From: Synanceia verrucosa
Lineage: Eukaryota > Chordata > Actinopteri > Perciformes > Synanceiidae
NCBI GenBank assembly: GCA_029721515.1
Contig: CM056564.1
Location: 310,001 to 374,000, forward strand
Length of the DNA stretch: 64,000 bases
Reading direction: 5' to 3'
The position numbers and the translations under genes were made by a program. This document shows, piece by piece, positions 10,516 to 21,088 of the stretch; positions within the stretch are counted from its first letter, which is position 1; every line of letters starts with the position of its first letter. The notes under the pieces are model-generated. The model ran no database searches. It was not told where the DNA came from and worked only from the letters and a program-made list of their open reading frames with translations.

Positions 10516-10588
10516 TGTGATGGTGGTATAGTGGTGAGCATAGCTGCCTTCCAAGCAGTTCACCTGAGTTTGATTCCCAGCAATCACA
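10516..10588 (+). tRNA. tRNA-Gly(TCC)-like
   Basis: GATGGTGGTATAGTGGTGAG, the anticodon arm CTGCCTTCCAAGCAG with anticodon TCC, and GAGTTTGATTCCCAG match vertebrate tRNA-Gly(TCC). The acceptor pairs at 6 of 7 positions (TGTGATG with AATCACA). The B box has T where C56 is usual, so activity is uncertain. It forms a cassette with the Ala-like relic just downstream. The inverted copy is at 48072-48144. Confidence 0.7.
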
Positions 10589-10680
10589 GTCCTTTTCCTC
10601 CAGTGATAGTATAGTGTTGCTTTTATTTTGTCTGAAAGTAAGCAGGAGAGTCATGGATGGCCTACTTTTCAACAGTGATT

Positions 10681-10748
10681 GGTGGTATGGTGGTTGGTTA
10701 AGATGCTTCGCATGTATAATGTCCTGGTTTCAATTCCTGGCATTTCCA
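10681..10748 (+). pseudogene. tRNA-Ala(CGC) relic
   Basis: The anticodon arm ATGCTTCGCATGTAT has a CGC anticodon and the 3' part TCCTGG then CATTTCCA fits tRNA-Ala. The 5' third has been replaced by Gly-like sequence (GGTGGTATGGTGG), so the copy is a degenerate or hybrid locus. The inverted copy is at 47912-47979. Confidence 0.6.
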
Positions 10749-10759
10749 GCAGTTCTTAT

Positions 10760-11210
10760 AATTCACATTAAAGGAGAGGCTCTGTTGTCACTCACTGTGC
10801 CATTTGAACAACACAGCTGCTTCCTCCTGCAGTCATGGAGAAGAACTAGAATACACTTCTAAATGGGTTGTTTTATTTTGAAAAACTCCCAGACAGCTCA
10901 GTGGCGACATCAAATGTAATATGAACCTTATGAAAAACAGAATGAAAATATCACTTAAGTACTTCCAGTTTGAGTTAGCATCTATGAGCTAAGCATGCTA
11001 CAAGCTAAGCATGTTTGTGCAGGTAATCAGATGGATGCTAACGGCTAACAGGCTAAATCTATTATTTAGCAGTGATCAAGTCTCCACAGACCTGAGAATG
11101 AAACTAAATGAAGAAGTTAACTGCAGGGCTTGTTAAATGGTGTCAGCTGACTGCAGATCAGTCAACATCATGAAGACTCTGGTCTAAGAGACAAGCTCTG
11201 GTTGTTCATA
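10760..11210 (+). repeat. Shared downstream flank of tRNA-Ala cassettes
   Basis: This stretch (ATTAAAGGAGAGGCTCTGTT to AGACTCTGGTCTAAGAGACA) follows Ala loci here, at 39060-39512, partially at 28748-28862, and inverted at 57430-57890 and 47450-47895. It defines the duplicated tRNA cassette. It does not look coding. Confidence 0.85.
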
Positions 11211-11948
11211 CAATCATTGTTAACTCATTGAGTGCCACTGACATATTTTTACATCAAAGTGTTTTTTCAGCAGCGGGTCACTGATTGTGGTCTCCTGCAG
11301 CCTGTGAGTAATATTGGGGCTCCTGCGAGATGTAGTTAGAGCTTACAGAGACGGTATACACCACATAAATCAAAGCGGAAAGTTGAGACGATCACAAAAT
11401 TACACATTTCATTAACATAATAACTCCTCCCGAAGCTGAACAAATAATTACCTGTCTAACAGGAAGAAAACAACTTCTGCATCACTTTTCAGTCCCTTCA
11501 GATGCCTCAGTGTCTCCACCGATGTTCACTCTGGTTTGTCCTCTTAGCTTTATCCAGAGTTTTGTTGCAGCTGTTTCTGCCTCCTCTTTCTTCTCTTTGT
11601 CTGTTTAGCAGGGTGAGCCATCAGAAATAATGCTGGAAGTGGTATTTTTGGCTGCATTTTCTCTGCCATTGTTCCCTACAGAACAGATTGTCCTGCTAAC
11701 TCTGTATTTCTGCAGAGGAGTGTGCTGGATATTTCCAGCAACAGTGGGGAGGAGGGAGGGACAGAGGGGAGACATGAGCAGGATGAGACATGAAGGCATC
11801 TGATTGGTTCTTTCCATTTGTAATAGCAGGTATTGGTCAGAGTTTTACATTCCTGCAGCTGCCACAGAGGTCTGATTCTTTTCATTCTTTTTTAAAAGGA
11901 CCATTTCACCCAATATGACAAAAAGTGTTTCTGAACAGAATGACACAG
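11211..11948. other. No gene recognised
   Basis: No recognisable gene. Open frames around 11605-11885 lack domains and lie in sequence that looks like an interspersed repeat. Confidence 0.4.
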
Positions 11949-11949
11949 T

Positions 11950-12169
11950 ATAGCTTTACATTTGGAGATGTTTTTGGTGAAGACAGATAAAATCTTTGTT
12001 GTTTCAGGTCTCAATGGCAGATGAAAAAAGGTACCCTCAACAAAGCACTGTATTCAGTCTGAGTACCAAGTTTAACGTTGACATGGAACGTGGAAAAGCT
12101 GCATTCTTAACATTGGACTCAAGCTTAAATTCAGGTTCCACCGAGATTTGAACTCAGATAATTTACTGG
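11950..12169 (-). repeat. Flank shared with the tRNA-Gln locus at 18.6 kb
   Basis: TTTGGAGATGTTTTTGGTGA through CTTAAATTCAGGTTCCACC is a diverged copy of 18418-18600, which lies downstream of the full tRNA-Gln gene. The two loci are therefore paralogous cassettes. Confidence 0.75.
12133..12169 (-). pseudogene. tRNA-Gln 3' half
   Basis: The reverse complement CCAGTAAATTATCTGAGTTC, then a T arm with an intact B box and GGTGGAACCT, is the 3' half of tRNA-Gln. The break falls at the 3' strand of the anticodon stem. The copy at 46491-46527 has CCAGAAAATT. Confidence 0.75.
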
Positions 12170-12390
12170 CCAACTTGAGTCATTTAGTAGGCTAAACATT
12201 CACGGAGGATGTGGGAAACTCAAGAACTTCTTTTGAAATACTTGTTACAATTGTTGAAATGCATACAGACATGCTGCTTCTGTACTGGGAAAACTGTCAT
12301 TCATCACATTTTGTCCAACACAGAGAAAATTCTTTACTTTTCTTCCCCAACAGGATGTTAAAAGCAACAACTGCATTGAAAAACACTCAC

Positions 12391-12452
12391 TGCCAGGAAT
12401 GGGATTTGAACCCATGCCTCCAGAAGAGACTGCAACCGCTCAGCAGGGTAGA
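12391..12452 (-). pseudogene. tRNA-Leu relic with internal deletion
   Basis: In reverse complement a D-arm remnant (GCTGAGCGGT) is joined directly to TGCAGTCTCTTCTGGAGGCA and GGGTTCAAATCCCATTCCTG. This matches tRNA-Leu with the D loop to anticodon removed. The variable arm and T arm are well kept. The inverted copy is at 46208-46269. Confidence 0.7.
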
Positions 12453-12474
12453 ATGTTGAGAAGTGTTGGAGAAA

Positions 12475-13608
12475 GTTGGGCCGAGTGACCAATCGCGTTG
12501 CGTCGCTTCAACAATCTCCTCCAATGGCGATGTTGACTTGGACTTCCGGTGCGGCGCCATGTAGGGAAGACGTGAGGGGACAGAGCTTAACACCAGAAAG
12601 CTGTTAATGAGGCTTTTGCTCGATTTCACAACCGCTTTATCACGGTTTTTCTATTTGCCTAAGTCAGCAGTCAACGGACATAATTGTCTAAACAAATGAG
12701 TTCAACAAGCTAAAACACTGTCATGTCTGACAAACGCGGGACTGCTAAACAAGCTAACACTAGTGATAGCTCCCAGGCTACCTCAACCCAGAGTAACGTC
12801 AAGTTCCCCTTTGACCAAGATACGATTATACAAGCCATATGCGATCTGAGACGAACTGATTGCCAAGATCGACCAGAGGGCAGAAACACAGAGTGCGGAA
12901 CTGCGCACTCAAACTGAGGTCCTACAGAGTGAGTTTAAGAAGGCTAACGAGCTAGCCGAGGCCCGCATTGCAGCACTCGAGGGACGTGTGGCACACCTGG
13001 AGACGGCGGCTAACGAGCAGTCAGACACAGTTACCGCGCTGAAACAGGAGCTGACTCGTATGAAGAAGGAGATCATAACGCTGAAAGATAGAGCTGAGGA
13101 TTTAGAAGCGAGGTCACATCGATGCAACATCCGAGTGGTTGGAGTGAAAGAGGGTCGGGAGAATGGAAAACGGCCGGTCCAGTTAACCGCCGAGATGCTC
13201 CGGGAGTTGCTACAGCTGGACAAGACACCAGTTATTGACCAGGCTCATCGTGCTCTGACAAGCAAGTCAACACTTGACAACCAGTCTCCGAGGTCTTTCA
13301 TTGCGAGGTGCCATTACTTTCAAGAGAAGGAAGAGACTTTGAGGAAGGCTGCGATGCTGCGACAAATAAAAACAAGCGAAGGGGACATAGTTCGTGTTCT
13401 GCCGGACTTCACCCAGGCTGTCACCAGACAGCGAGCAGCCTTCACCGAGGTGCGCAACCTGTTGCGCTCATGTAAGGGCATCCGCTTTGGGCTGTGGTAG
13501 CCTGCGGATCTCAGGATCACTTTGGAGGATGAGACACGGGTGAGCTTCAGAGATCCCGACAAAGCCAAAACTTATGTGCTGGAAAAACTGGTCACTGCAG
13601 CTGACTGA
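12475..13608 (+). pseudogene. L1/Tx1-type LINE ORF1 (nucleic-acid-binding protein), disabled
   Basis: After a 5' leader, ATG at 12723 opens a frame rich in coiled-coil residues. It shifts by one base near 12850, runs through the heptad-rich segment (TALKQELTRMKKEIITLKD) and the RNA-binding domain core (CNIRVVGVKEG), and has a TAG at 13498 before the last 35 or so codons. ORF1 proteins of L1-type elements form trimers that bind element RNA. No ORF2 endonuclease or reverse transcriptase follows. It is equally broken in the inverted copy at 45052-46190. Confidence 0.75.
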
Positions 13609-13769
13609 TGCAACTTTGGTGAGATCGCATCCATTTTTTTTTTACATGTACTGTATGTTTGACAGAAGCAGCACGAATACTGACACTCTGTAGCGACACT
13701 CTGTATGATTTATTCTGTCACGAAACTCCATAGGTTACAGTCGGCGAGCTCGCTAGCTTTAGCGGAGCT

Positions 13770-13856
13770 ATTGTTTACAGTAGCAACGATTGTTTACAGT
13801 AGCAACGCAGTAGCAACGATTGTTTATAGTAGCAACGATTGTTTCCAGTAGCAACC
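13770..13856. repeat. Short tandem repeat ATTGTTTACAGTAGCAACG
   Basis: About four copies of a 19-22 base unit. The inverted copy is at 44813-44893. Confidence 0.8.
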
Positions 13857-13869
13857 ACGACGCTGATTA

Positions 13870-13985
13870 GTTTCAGCTTCACTGTCATCACACATTTCAC
13901 AGTACAAGGTAACGAAATGCAGACTGCATCCAACCAGAAGTGCAAAAGAGCAGTAATAAATATATGATAACTAATATGGAACAGA

Positions 13986-14053
<68 letters not shown>

Positions 14054-14260
14054 TGGAGTGTAGTTTATGGGACTGAATGTAAATTTTACACTATATAGCC
14101 TACAGAGTACTTAACATACAATATAATGTAACATATATAATATTTACAGTATATACAGAAAGTGCAAAATGTGCAGCTGAATGTACAGTAGTGGAATGAT
14201 ATAATTAGTGCAAACAGATTAAAGTGAATACTAATACTTGATGCTACAAGATGTGCAGAT
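13870..14260. repeat. Fish LINE-like repeat around a long (TA)n tract
   Basis: TTTCACAGTACAAGGTAACG followed by GAAATGCAGACTGCATCC and GCAAAAGAGCAGTAATAAAT is common fish retroelement sequence. A TA run of about 60 bases occupies 13989-14051. In the other copy (near 44658-44671) the run is only about 14 bases. Confidence 0.5.
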
Positions 14261-14811
14261 GCTGTTAAAAATCAAGTTCTTGACATGATATTTCTATTAA
14301 TTTTAAATATTGGAGGAGGTCCTCTCATACTGATGGGCTACTGCCATATTGTACTGTTTTTGCCTCTGTTTTTTGCACCCATATTTATTCTCAGTCACTT
14401 TATCATCTTGTAGTTCTTATCTCTGTACTACATTTTTTTATGTGTTTAGTTATATGTCATGCACCAAGATGCCAAGTTAAATTCCTTGTTTGTGCAAACT
14501 TACTTGGCAATAATCCTTGTTTCTCATTCTCTCTGTTTCTACTGTAATATATCTCTCCCATGATCCCTATGGGAGCTGTGTTACTGGTTTACTACAAGGC
14601 AACTGGGAGGTATAGCTGATGTCATAGTCGGTATGGATAATAGACAATCAGCTAAAACAAACCAAAACTATATATTATACAAGCTGGCTGTGCTGACCAC
14701 TGTAAGAGTAGGTTGTTGAGGTTGTCGACAGTAGGTGTGTGTGTTTGCGTCTGCCTCTGCGTCTGTTCATCAGCACACACATTCATTTTTTTCTTTATTG
14801 TGGGACAACAG

Positions 14812-15117
14812 GCTGCAGCTACAGGTGAAGATGCTGGCTCTGCTGATCAACAGGCTGCTGCAGCTGGTCAAGGTTCAGGCTCTGCAGGTCAACAGGCTGC
14901 TGTTGGACAATGGTAAGTATACAATTATTGATATGCTCCATTAATCGTGAATATTTGACTTTTCACTTTTCCAAGTCAAGATATGGTGGTGCACATGTTG
15001 CTGCTGCCAAGCCAAATTTAAGTGTGGCCAGAAAAATAAGTCCAGTAAGGAAATGTTACTGATGACCTTTGTCGTCTTGAATGACAGTGCCACACTGCTA
15101 TGGTGTGCTCTGTGACA

Positions 15118-15156
<39 letters not shown>

Positions 15157-15948
15157 GGTACGGAGGAAGATGAGGGCTTCTCTGATATCACAGAGGACCC
15201 CACAGAGGCACCATCTTTTTCTGCTACCACATCCAGTCTTCTGCACCTGGCAGCTTCACCCTTGCTCCTTCAGTAGCTAGCAGGTCCTCCCTGGTGGCTT
15301 CACCATCCAGCAGCTTCACACTGGCACCTCCACCACCTGGCAGCTCCATCCAGTCACCCGGCTCTCCTCATGAGGATGAAACCATTGTAAGTGACACTGT
15401 GGTCATTTTGGAATGTTGCTTGTATTTCAATGATTTTATTTAACCCTCAGCATCCATAAAGAACTGCAGTAATTTGTGAACATGTTACATTGTTCTTTTC
15501 TGTTTTCTGTTAACTGTATTTACAGGCTGTTGATGACCAGAATGTGCCAGGATTCCAGCATGTCGATTAGCTTGCTGAATACTTGGTGGAGTTGGGGGAG
15601 CAACGGCAGTTGATTATTGCACCCCATTCCTCCCGAGCACTCTGCAGCATCCTCAGCCACTCCAGAGCCTTCTGCACCCCCGGCACACCCAGGTACAGTC
15701 CCTGTTCTGACGCCACAGATCCTCACCTGCAGGACACCAGAAGGACAACCTGTGGCTGTGTTACAATTAATGCTTCCTGTCGCAGATTCACAGGTCAACA
15801 ACCCACAACCTGCTGTACCTCCTGCACCTCCTGCACCTGCTGCAGCCACTGGTGCACAGAAGAGGCCATATAGACAGACTGTACAGGCCAACACGTGCAA
15901 AAAATGTGGTCAGTTCCACACGGCTAAGAATAAGCATAGTCAGTACTG
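14812..15948 (+). pseudogene. Spliced multi-copy fish gene, Leu-rich segment and CxxC C-terminus, disabled
   Basis: Likely exons are 14812-14912 (acceptor CAACAG, donor GTAAGT), 15158-15388 (acceptor ATCTAG, donor GTAAGT) and from 15526 (acceptor TTTACAG) to the stop at 15946-15948. The first encodes a Leu-rich stretch (QVKMLALLINRLLQLVKVQA), the second an acidic and then Ser/Pro-rich region, the last a C-terminus NTCKKCGQFHTAKNKHSQY with a CxxC pair. A one-base frame slip near 15230 and a TAG at 15568 break it, and both defects occur in the inverted copy (42750-43892). The C-terminus resembles uncharacterised multi-copy teleost proteins. Function is unknown. Confidence 0.5.
15119..15156. repeat. 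(TATC)n microsatellite
   Basis: Nine perfect TATC units abut a candidate splice acceptor. The other copy at 43544-43582 is shorter and interrupted. Confidence 0.9.
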
Positions 15949-16520
15949 AGGCACAGTTTTACTGTCTTCTGTCATTGTAGTAAAATATTGTAAATATTTG
16001 TGTTGTAAATAGTTAATTATATGTGTTTAACAACTGTTACATTTATAAAGTGTTCATATTATCTGTTTAATAATTGTTTTATTTAAAGTGTTCATAATAT
16101 CTGTTAATTATCTTCCACTCTTTAATTAAACATGAAAGAACTGTTCGTGTGCGCAACAAATGTATTTGTTCATGTCTTCATTCACGTTTTCCTGTCTACA
16201 TAACAATTATTGTGATAATAATAAAATGGTATCTGTGGTGATGGGCACCTCTAATAACTATGCAGTTGTTTTTTTATCAAGTTTATTTCACCCACTTAAT
16301 AAACTTAACAAACACATGAAAAGGCAACACATCACACATAGTATAGGCTTATAGCACAATTATAGAAAAAGACAAGTGTTTTTTTTTCAAATGCTTGTGA
16401 ACATGGGAGATGGTCTGACTGAAGAAGATGATGCTGATGGAAAGAAGTGACAGGATGTCGCCATGGGTGTTTCAGATCTTCAGGTAGGTTGAAGAGGGAG
16501 GGAAAAAAAACTTTCACACC

Positions 16521-17690
16521 AGCAGCATAATATACAGCCATACTAATATACTGTATATTTTTACATTTTAAAATATGCAGCATAATATACAGCTATGCTA
16601 TTATACTGTATATTTTTACATTTTAAAATATGCAGCATAATATACAGCTATGCTATTATACTGTATATTTTTACATTTTAAAATATGCAGCATAATATAC
16701 AGCCATGCTATTATACTGTATATTTTACATTTTAAAATATGCAGCATAATATACAGCTATGCTATTATACTGTATATTTTACATTTTAAAATATGCAGCA
16801 TAATATACAGCTATGCTATTATACTGTATATTTTACATTTTAAAATATGCAGCATAATATACAGCTATGCTATTATACTGTATATTTTACATTTTAAAAT
16901 ATGCAGCATAATATACAGCTATACTATTATACTGTATATTTTACATTTTAAAATATGCAGCATAATATACAGCTATACTATTATACTGTATGTTTTACAT
17001 TTTAAAATATGCAGCATAATATACAGCTATACTATTATACTGTATATTTTACATTTTAAAATATGCAGCATAATATACAGCTATACTATTATACTGTATA
17101 TTTTACATTTTAAAATATGCAGCATAATATACAGCTATACTATTATACTGTATATTTTTACATTTTAAACTATGCAGCATAATATACAGCTATACTATTA
17201 TACTGTATATTTTACATTTTAAAATATGCAGCATAATATACAGCTATACTATTATACTGTATATTTTACATTTTAAAATATGCAGCATAATATACAGCTA
17301 TACTATTATACTGTATATTTTACATTTTAAACTATGCAGCATAATATACAGCTATACTATTATACTGTATATTTTTACATTTTAAAATATGCAGCATAAT
17401 ATACAGCTATACTAATATACTGTATATTTTACATTTTAAAATATGCAGCATAATATACAGCTATACTATTATACTGTATATTTTACATTTTAAAATATGC
17501 AGCATAATATACAGCTATACTATTATACTGTATATTTTTACATTTTAAAATATGCAGCATAATATACAGCTATACTATTATACTGTATATTTTCACATTT
17601 TAAAATATGCAGCATAATATACAACTATACTAATATACCTTATATTATTTTACATTTAAGCTATGCAGCATAATATACAGCGACTGGATG
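16521..17690. repeat. 54-bp AT-rich palindromic minisatellite, about 21 units
   Basis: The unit begins GCAGCATAATATACAGC and ends TTTACATTTTAAAATAT, with length 54 or 55. Each unit holds a 9-base inverted repeat (AATATACAG / CTGTATATT) around a 13-base loop. Because 54 is a multiple of 3, an uninterrupted frame with an 18-residue period arises; it is not evidence of a gene. The other copy at 40912-42185 has about two more units. Confidence 0.95.
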
Positions 17691-18148
17691 CTTCTTTATA
17701 TTTGCTCAGCATAATATTACATTATATTATTTTCATAATAATGACATTAAACCATTTCTTAACTCTAGAGTTAAATAATAACTGCCCATAATCTTAGTAT
17801 CCTGCATATTAAAAAAAGGAAAATCAACAACCGCCCCATTCTGAATGAAAAGCTAACATCAAATATCCTTACGTCTCAGGCAATAATGTACAACTTCTCG
17901 TTATTTTGTGACGTCATAGTTCTTTCCGAAATCCGAGTTACTATGAAAGCATCATTTCCCATGATCGTCGTATCGAATCCCCCGAAATTCTCAAAAATAT
18001 GAAAGTTTTCTAAGTGCATTTTCACAGCTCAACAATGCATTTATCATAAAGATGTGGTTTGAAACAGTCATGATTTTCCCTTTTTCTCTCTCTTTTTCCT
18101 CCTTTCTCTCTTTCCCTCTTCCTTTTCTTCTCCCCCTTCTTCCCCCCC
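17691..18148. other. No gene recognised; pyrimidine-rich tract
   Basis: AT-rich, apparently unique sequence, then a long C/T-rich run at about 18078-18150. The run replaces the 3' half of the adjacent tRNA-Leu fragment. Confidence 0.5.
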
Positions 18149-18211
18149 CTCATATGGACGAGTGTTCCTCAGCTTGAGCGTAGTGCCTTTGGACCACTCG
18201 GCCATCCTGAC
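18149..18211 (-). pseudogene. tRNA-Leu(CAA) 5' half with intron start
   Basis: The reverse complement starts GTCAGGATGGCCGAGTGG and includes CTCAAG plus intron-like CTGAGGAAC, as in tRNA-Leu(CAA). The sequence then runs into a homopurine tract, so the 3' exon is missing. The 5' part is nearly perfect, suggesting recent truncation. The inverted copy is at 40385-40449. Confidence 0.8.
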
Positions 18212-18417
18212 TGTGTGAAGTAAAGTTTGGTGGAAATTTTGATAAATGTAACTATTCAGTGCACTGCCCCATGATCAATAAACACCATTGACTCTAACTT
18301 CAGCCATCGGAGGTCAAATGTCAGTAAAAACTCATTTCCTGATGAGTACAATACAGAAGTCAAAGTGTGCCTCCATCATGTAACTCAAAACCGTTTCCGT
18401 CGCTGTCAGTACCATTA

Positions 18418-18591
18418 AGTTTGGAGATATTTTTGGTGAAGACAGAGAGAATCTTAGTTGCTTCAGGTCTCAATGGAAGCTGAAACAAGGTGCCCTCAAC
18501 AAACCACTGTTTTCAGTCTGAATACCAACTTTAAGTTTGACATGTAAGGTGGAAAGGCTGCATTCTTAAAGTTGGACTCATGCTTAAAAAC
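18418..18591 (-). repeat. Downstream flank of tRNA-Gln cassette
   Basis: A paralogous copy is at 11950-12132 and the inverted copy at 40005-40180. Confidence 0.75.
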
Positions 18592-18663
18592 AGGTTCCAC
18601 TGAGAGTTCAACTCAGATTACTGGATTCAGAGTCCAGAGTGCTAACCATTACACCATGGAACC
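18592..18663 (-). tRNA. tRNA-Gln(CTG)
   Basis: A 72-nt cloverleaf with perfect acceptor (GGTTCCA/TGGAACC), anticodon (CTGGA CTCTGAA TCCAG) and T stems. The T loop reads TTGAACT instead of the usual TTCAAAT, so C56 and the B box are altered, which may weaken transcription. The inverted copy at 39933-40004 is identical. Confidence 0.75.
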
Positions 18664-18703
18664 ACACTGTTGGCTTCATTCACTTTAGTCAATAAAGCAT
18701 CTA

Positions 18704-19203
18704 NNNNNNNNNNNNNNNNNNNNNNNNNNNNNNNNNNNNNNNNNNNNNNNNNNNNNNNNNNNNNNNNNNNNNNNNNNNNNNNNNNNNNNNNNNNNNNNNN
18801 NNNNNNNNNNNNNNNNNNNNNNNNNNNNNNNNNNNNNNNNNNNNNNNNNNNNNNNNNNNNNNNNNNNNNNNNNNNNNNNNNNNNNNNNNNNNNNNNNNNN
18901 NNNNNNNNNNNNNNNNNNNNNNNNNNNNNNNNNNNNNNNNNNNNNNNNNNNNNNNNNNNNNNNNNNNNNNNNNNNNNNNNNNNNNNNNNNNNNNNNNNNN
19001 NNNNNNNNNNNNNNNNNNNNNNNNNNNNNNNNNNNNNNNNNNNNNNNNNNNNNNNNNNNNNNNNNNNNNNNNNNNNNNNNNNNNNNNNNNNNNNNNNNNN
19101 NNNNNNNNNNNNNNNNNNNNNNNNNNNNNNNNNNNNNNNNNNNNNNNNNNNNNNNNNNNNNNNNNNNNNNNNNNNNNNNNNNNNNNNNNNNNNNNNNNNN
19201 NNN
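18704..19203. other. Assembly gap, 500 N
   Basis: Exactly 500 N between contigs 2 and 3. Confidence 0.99.
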
Positions 19204-19234
19204 ACTCACCATGACAAGCTGCAGAAGGCAAAAT

Positions 19235-19563
19235 CCATCCATTTTCTACCACTTATCCTCACATAGGGACAGTCTTAGGGTGAAAGGCAGGGTACACCCT
19301 GGACAAGTGTCCAGTTCATCACAGGACACATAGAGACAGACAACCATTCACACTCACATTCACACCTACGGTCAATTTAAATTAGCCAATTAACCTAATC
19401 CCCATGTATGTTTTTGGATGGTGGGAGGAAGTCAGAGTACCAGAGAGAACCCACACAGACACGGGGAGAACATGCAAACTCCACACAGAAAGGCCCGGGA
19501 ATCAAACCCGGTACCTTCTTGCTGTGAGGCGACAGTGCTAACCACTACACCACCGTGCCACCC
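19235..19563 (-). repeat. Near-full-length fish tRNA-headed SINE
   Basis: From the tail (CATCCATTTTCTACCACTTA) to the head (GCTAACCACTACACCACCGT), all blocks of the family are in order, about 330 bases. It is the best reference copy in the window. Confidence 0.85.
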
Positions 19564-19619
19564 TGCCTACAGCATATTAATTGTAATAATTTGTTCCTAG
19601 TTTTGCTGAGTAAGATAGC

Positions 19620-20266
19620 ATAGCGGCTAGTTTACATAGCCTATGTAAGGAATTGTTATAAAAATGGTATAAACATTTAGCTAGGTTGTAGCTGTATAAT
19701 TAATAGAGTGAGTTTGAAAAGCTGCAGGCTTGAGTTGAATCTCTGTGAGGTTGTACCATCCCCCACAGGAGAACACATGCAGGCACGATAAGATAAGCTC
19801 TGTTGAGATGTGAAGGATAATGTTTGTGTGATCTTGTTATGCAATCATATATACTTGCACTTTTTACTAATTATGATGTGTTTTATCATTTCATTCTGTT
19901 AATATTTTAAATGCTTTATTGCACATAACTAGGTAGATTTAGTTTAATTACAACCTGAGGGCACATGGTCTCTGACAAAGAACAGGAAACACACAGAGTG
20001 AAAGGAATGTGGGGCTGGGACAGGAAGGGTCTTATCTCCTTATTTGGTTGGTGATGTCTCTAGTAGGTATATATTAACATTTCTAGGTCTGAGGTACCGT
20101 CCAGAGGACATCCAGCACTGAATATCAACCAGTGAAGAAGAAGAACTGATGACATCTGACCTGAAGAGGACACCCAGAGAGGAAGTGAAACTGTATAGCA
20201 AGGCAGAGCTCTATAAAAGCTTCAAGGGAAAAGTCAGCCAGCGTTCTGAACTGCTGAGGCCTCTAA
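19620..20266 (+). repeat. LTR-like sequence related to 6.6 kb, with TATA motif
   Basis: GATAAGATAAGCTCTGTTGA followed by GATGTGAAGGATAATG matches the candidate LTR near 6619. A TATAAAAGC motif lies at 20213. No adjacent viral gene is present. Boundaries are not defined, and the right side is cut by the Harbinger-like element. Confidence 0.35.
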
Positions 20267-21088
20267 AGCTCCTTTCACACTGCATGAAAAACCCATGTGC
20301 ACTGTGAAAGGGTCGAATCGACATTTTGACGCGGGTCAACGACTCAGCAATCGACCCGGGAGTTCATCGGCTCGGATCGGATCGGCTACAGTGTGAAAGT
20401 CGAGCCATGTCGACCCACGTCGACTCGCTATTTACCCGATGATGTTGATGTATCTGCCTGTCGCGTTCTGCTTTAGTCACTGAGCAGCCTGTCAGGCTGT
20501 CAGTGTGAAGCTGCAGAGGTGATCACTTATAAGATCAGTCTCTCTGTTGATCTCCAGAGACTGATCTCTGAAGGACAGAGATTTTATTTAATCAAACAAA
20601 TCAAATGTGTAGCGACATCATCTTTAATAGGAGCACATAGTGATTTAGTCCTACGTCATTCTGGGGAAATGCTACTGATCGGGGAAACCCGGTGTGAATT
20701 ATGTGACCGTGTTTATATACAGCTTGTATAGTGATCTGACACACCTTTTTTATTGATCATGGCAGTATGTATTAGTACTGCACTGGGTTTGTACACTTTG
20801 CAAAAGGGACAAATTGCAACATGGAACAACAATGTTAACGTGACTCGCTCATGTCCGTGTTGTCCATTGTTTACCTCTCTGTGTTCCGGTGCTCTGTAAT
20901 CTGTAATGATGATGTGGTCAACATGATGACATATGGGAGGGAGGAAAAAACAGGCACACAGCTCTCACAGCTGGAGGTCAGAGCCACGTTAGCTGGCACT
21001 GTGAAAGAGCCCAAATGCCGATCCGAGCCGTGCCAAAGCGGGTTAGAAAATACCACGTCGACACACTAATTTCAGTGTGAAAGCGGTA
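20267..21088. mobile_element. Harbinger-like nonautonomous DNA element (MITE)
   Basis: The ends AGCTCCTTTCACACTG and, in reverse complement, TACCGCTTTCACACTG match at 12 of 16 positions and are flanked by TAA on both sides (20264-20266, 21089-21091). A 3-bp TAA target fits PIF/Harbinger. The internal 820 bases contain GTCGAC-rich sequence and no transposase. The second copy is cut by the gap at 3203. Confidence 0.6.

Larger units (their letters stand above)
3704..18703. repeat. Contig 2, inverted copy of 39896-54869
   Basis: All 15,000 bases match 39896-54869 in reverse complement. Differences are substitutions, microsatellite and minisatellite length changes, and one block of roughly 100 bases near 5341-5460 that is absent from the partner. 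The match starts and stops at the contig ends, not at internal breakpoints. Individual features are listed separately for both copies. Confidence 0.93.

Noticed and set aside
10681..10748. Functional tRNA-Ala(CGC) gene
   Set aside because: The 5' strand cannot pair with the 3' acceptor and the D arm is replaced by unrelated sequence.
15520..15900. 126-codon antisense frame with Gly/Ala-rich stretch
   Set aside because: It is antisense to the better supported spliced gene on the plus strand.
16650..17168. 172-codon frame in the minisatellite (and 41425-42051, 40993-41367)
   Set aside because: The frame is a product of the 54-base period. The peptide is a perfect 18-residue repeat with no coding signal outside the array.
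16521..17690. CRISPR-like array
   Set aside because: Units are directly adjacent without unique spacers, in a vertebrate genome.
20267..21088. hAT element with 8-bp target duplication
   Set aside because: No 8-bp flanking repeat was seen, while TAA flanks both ends.
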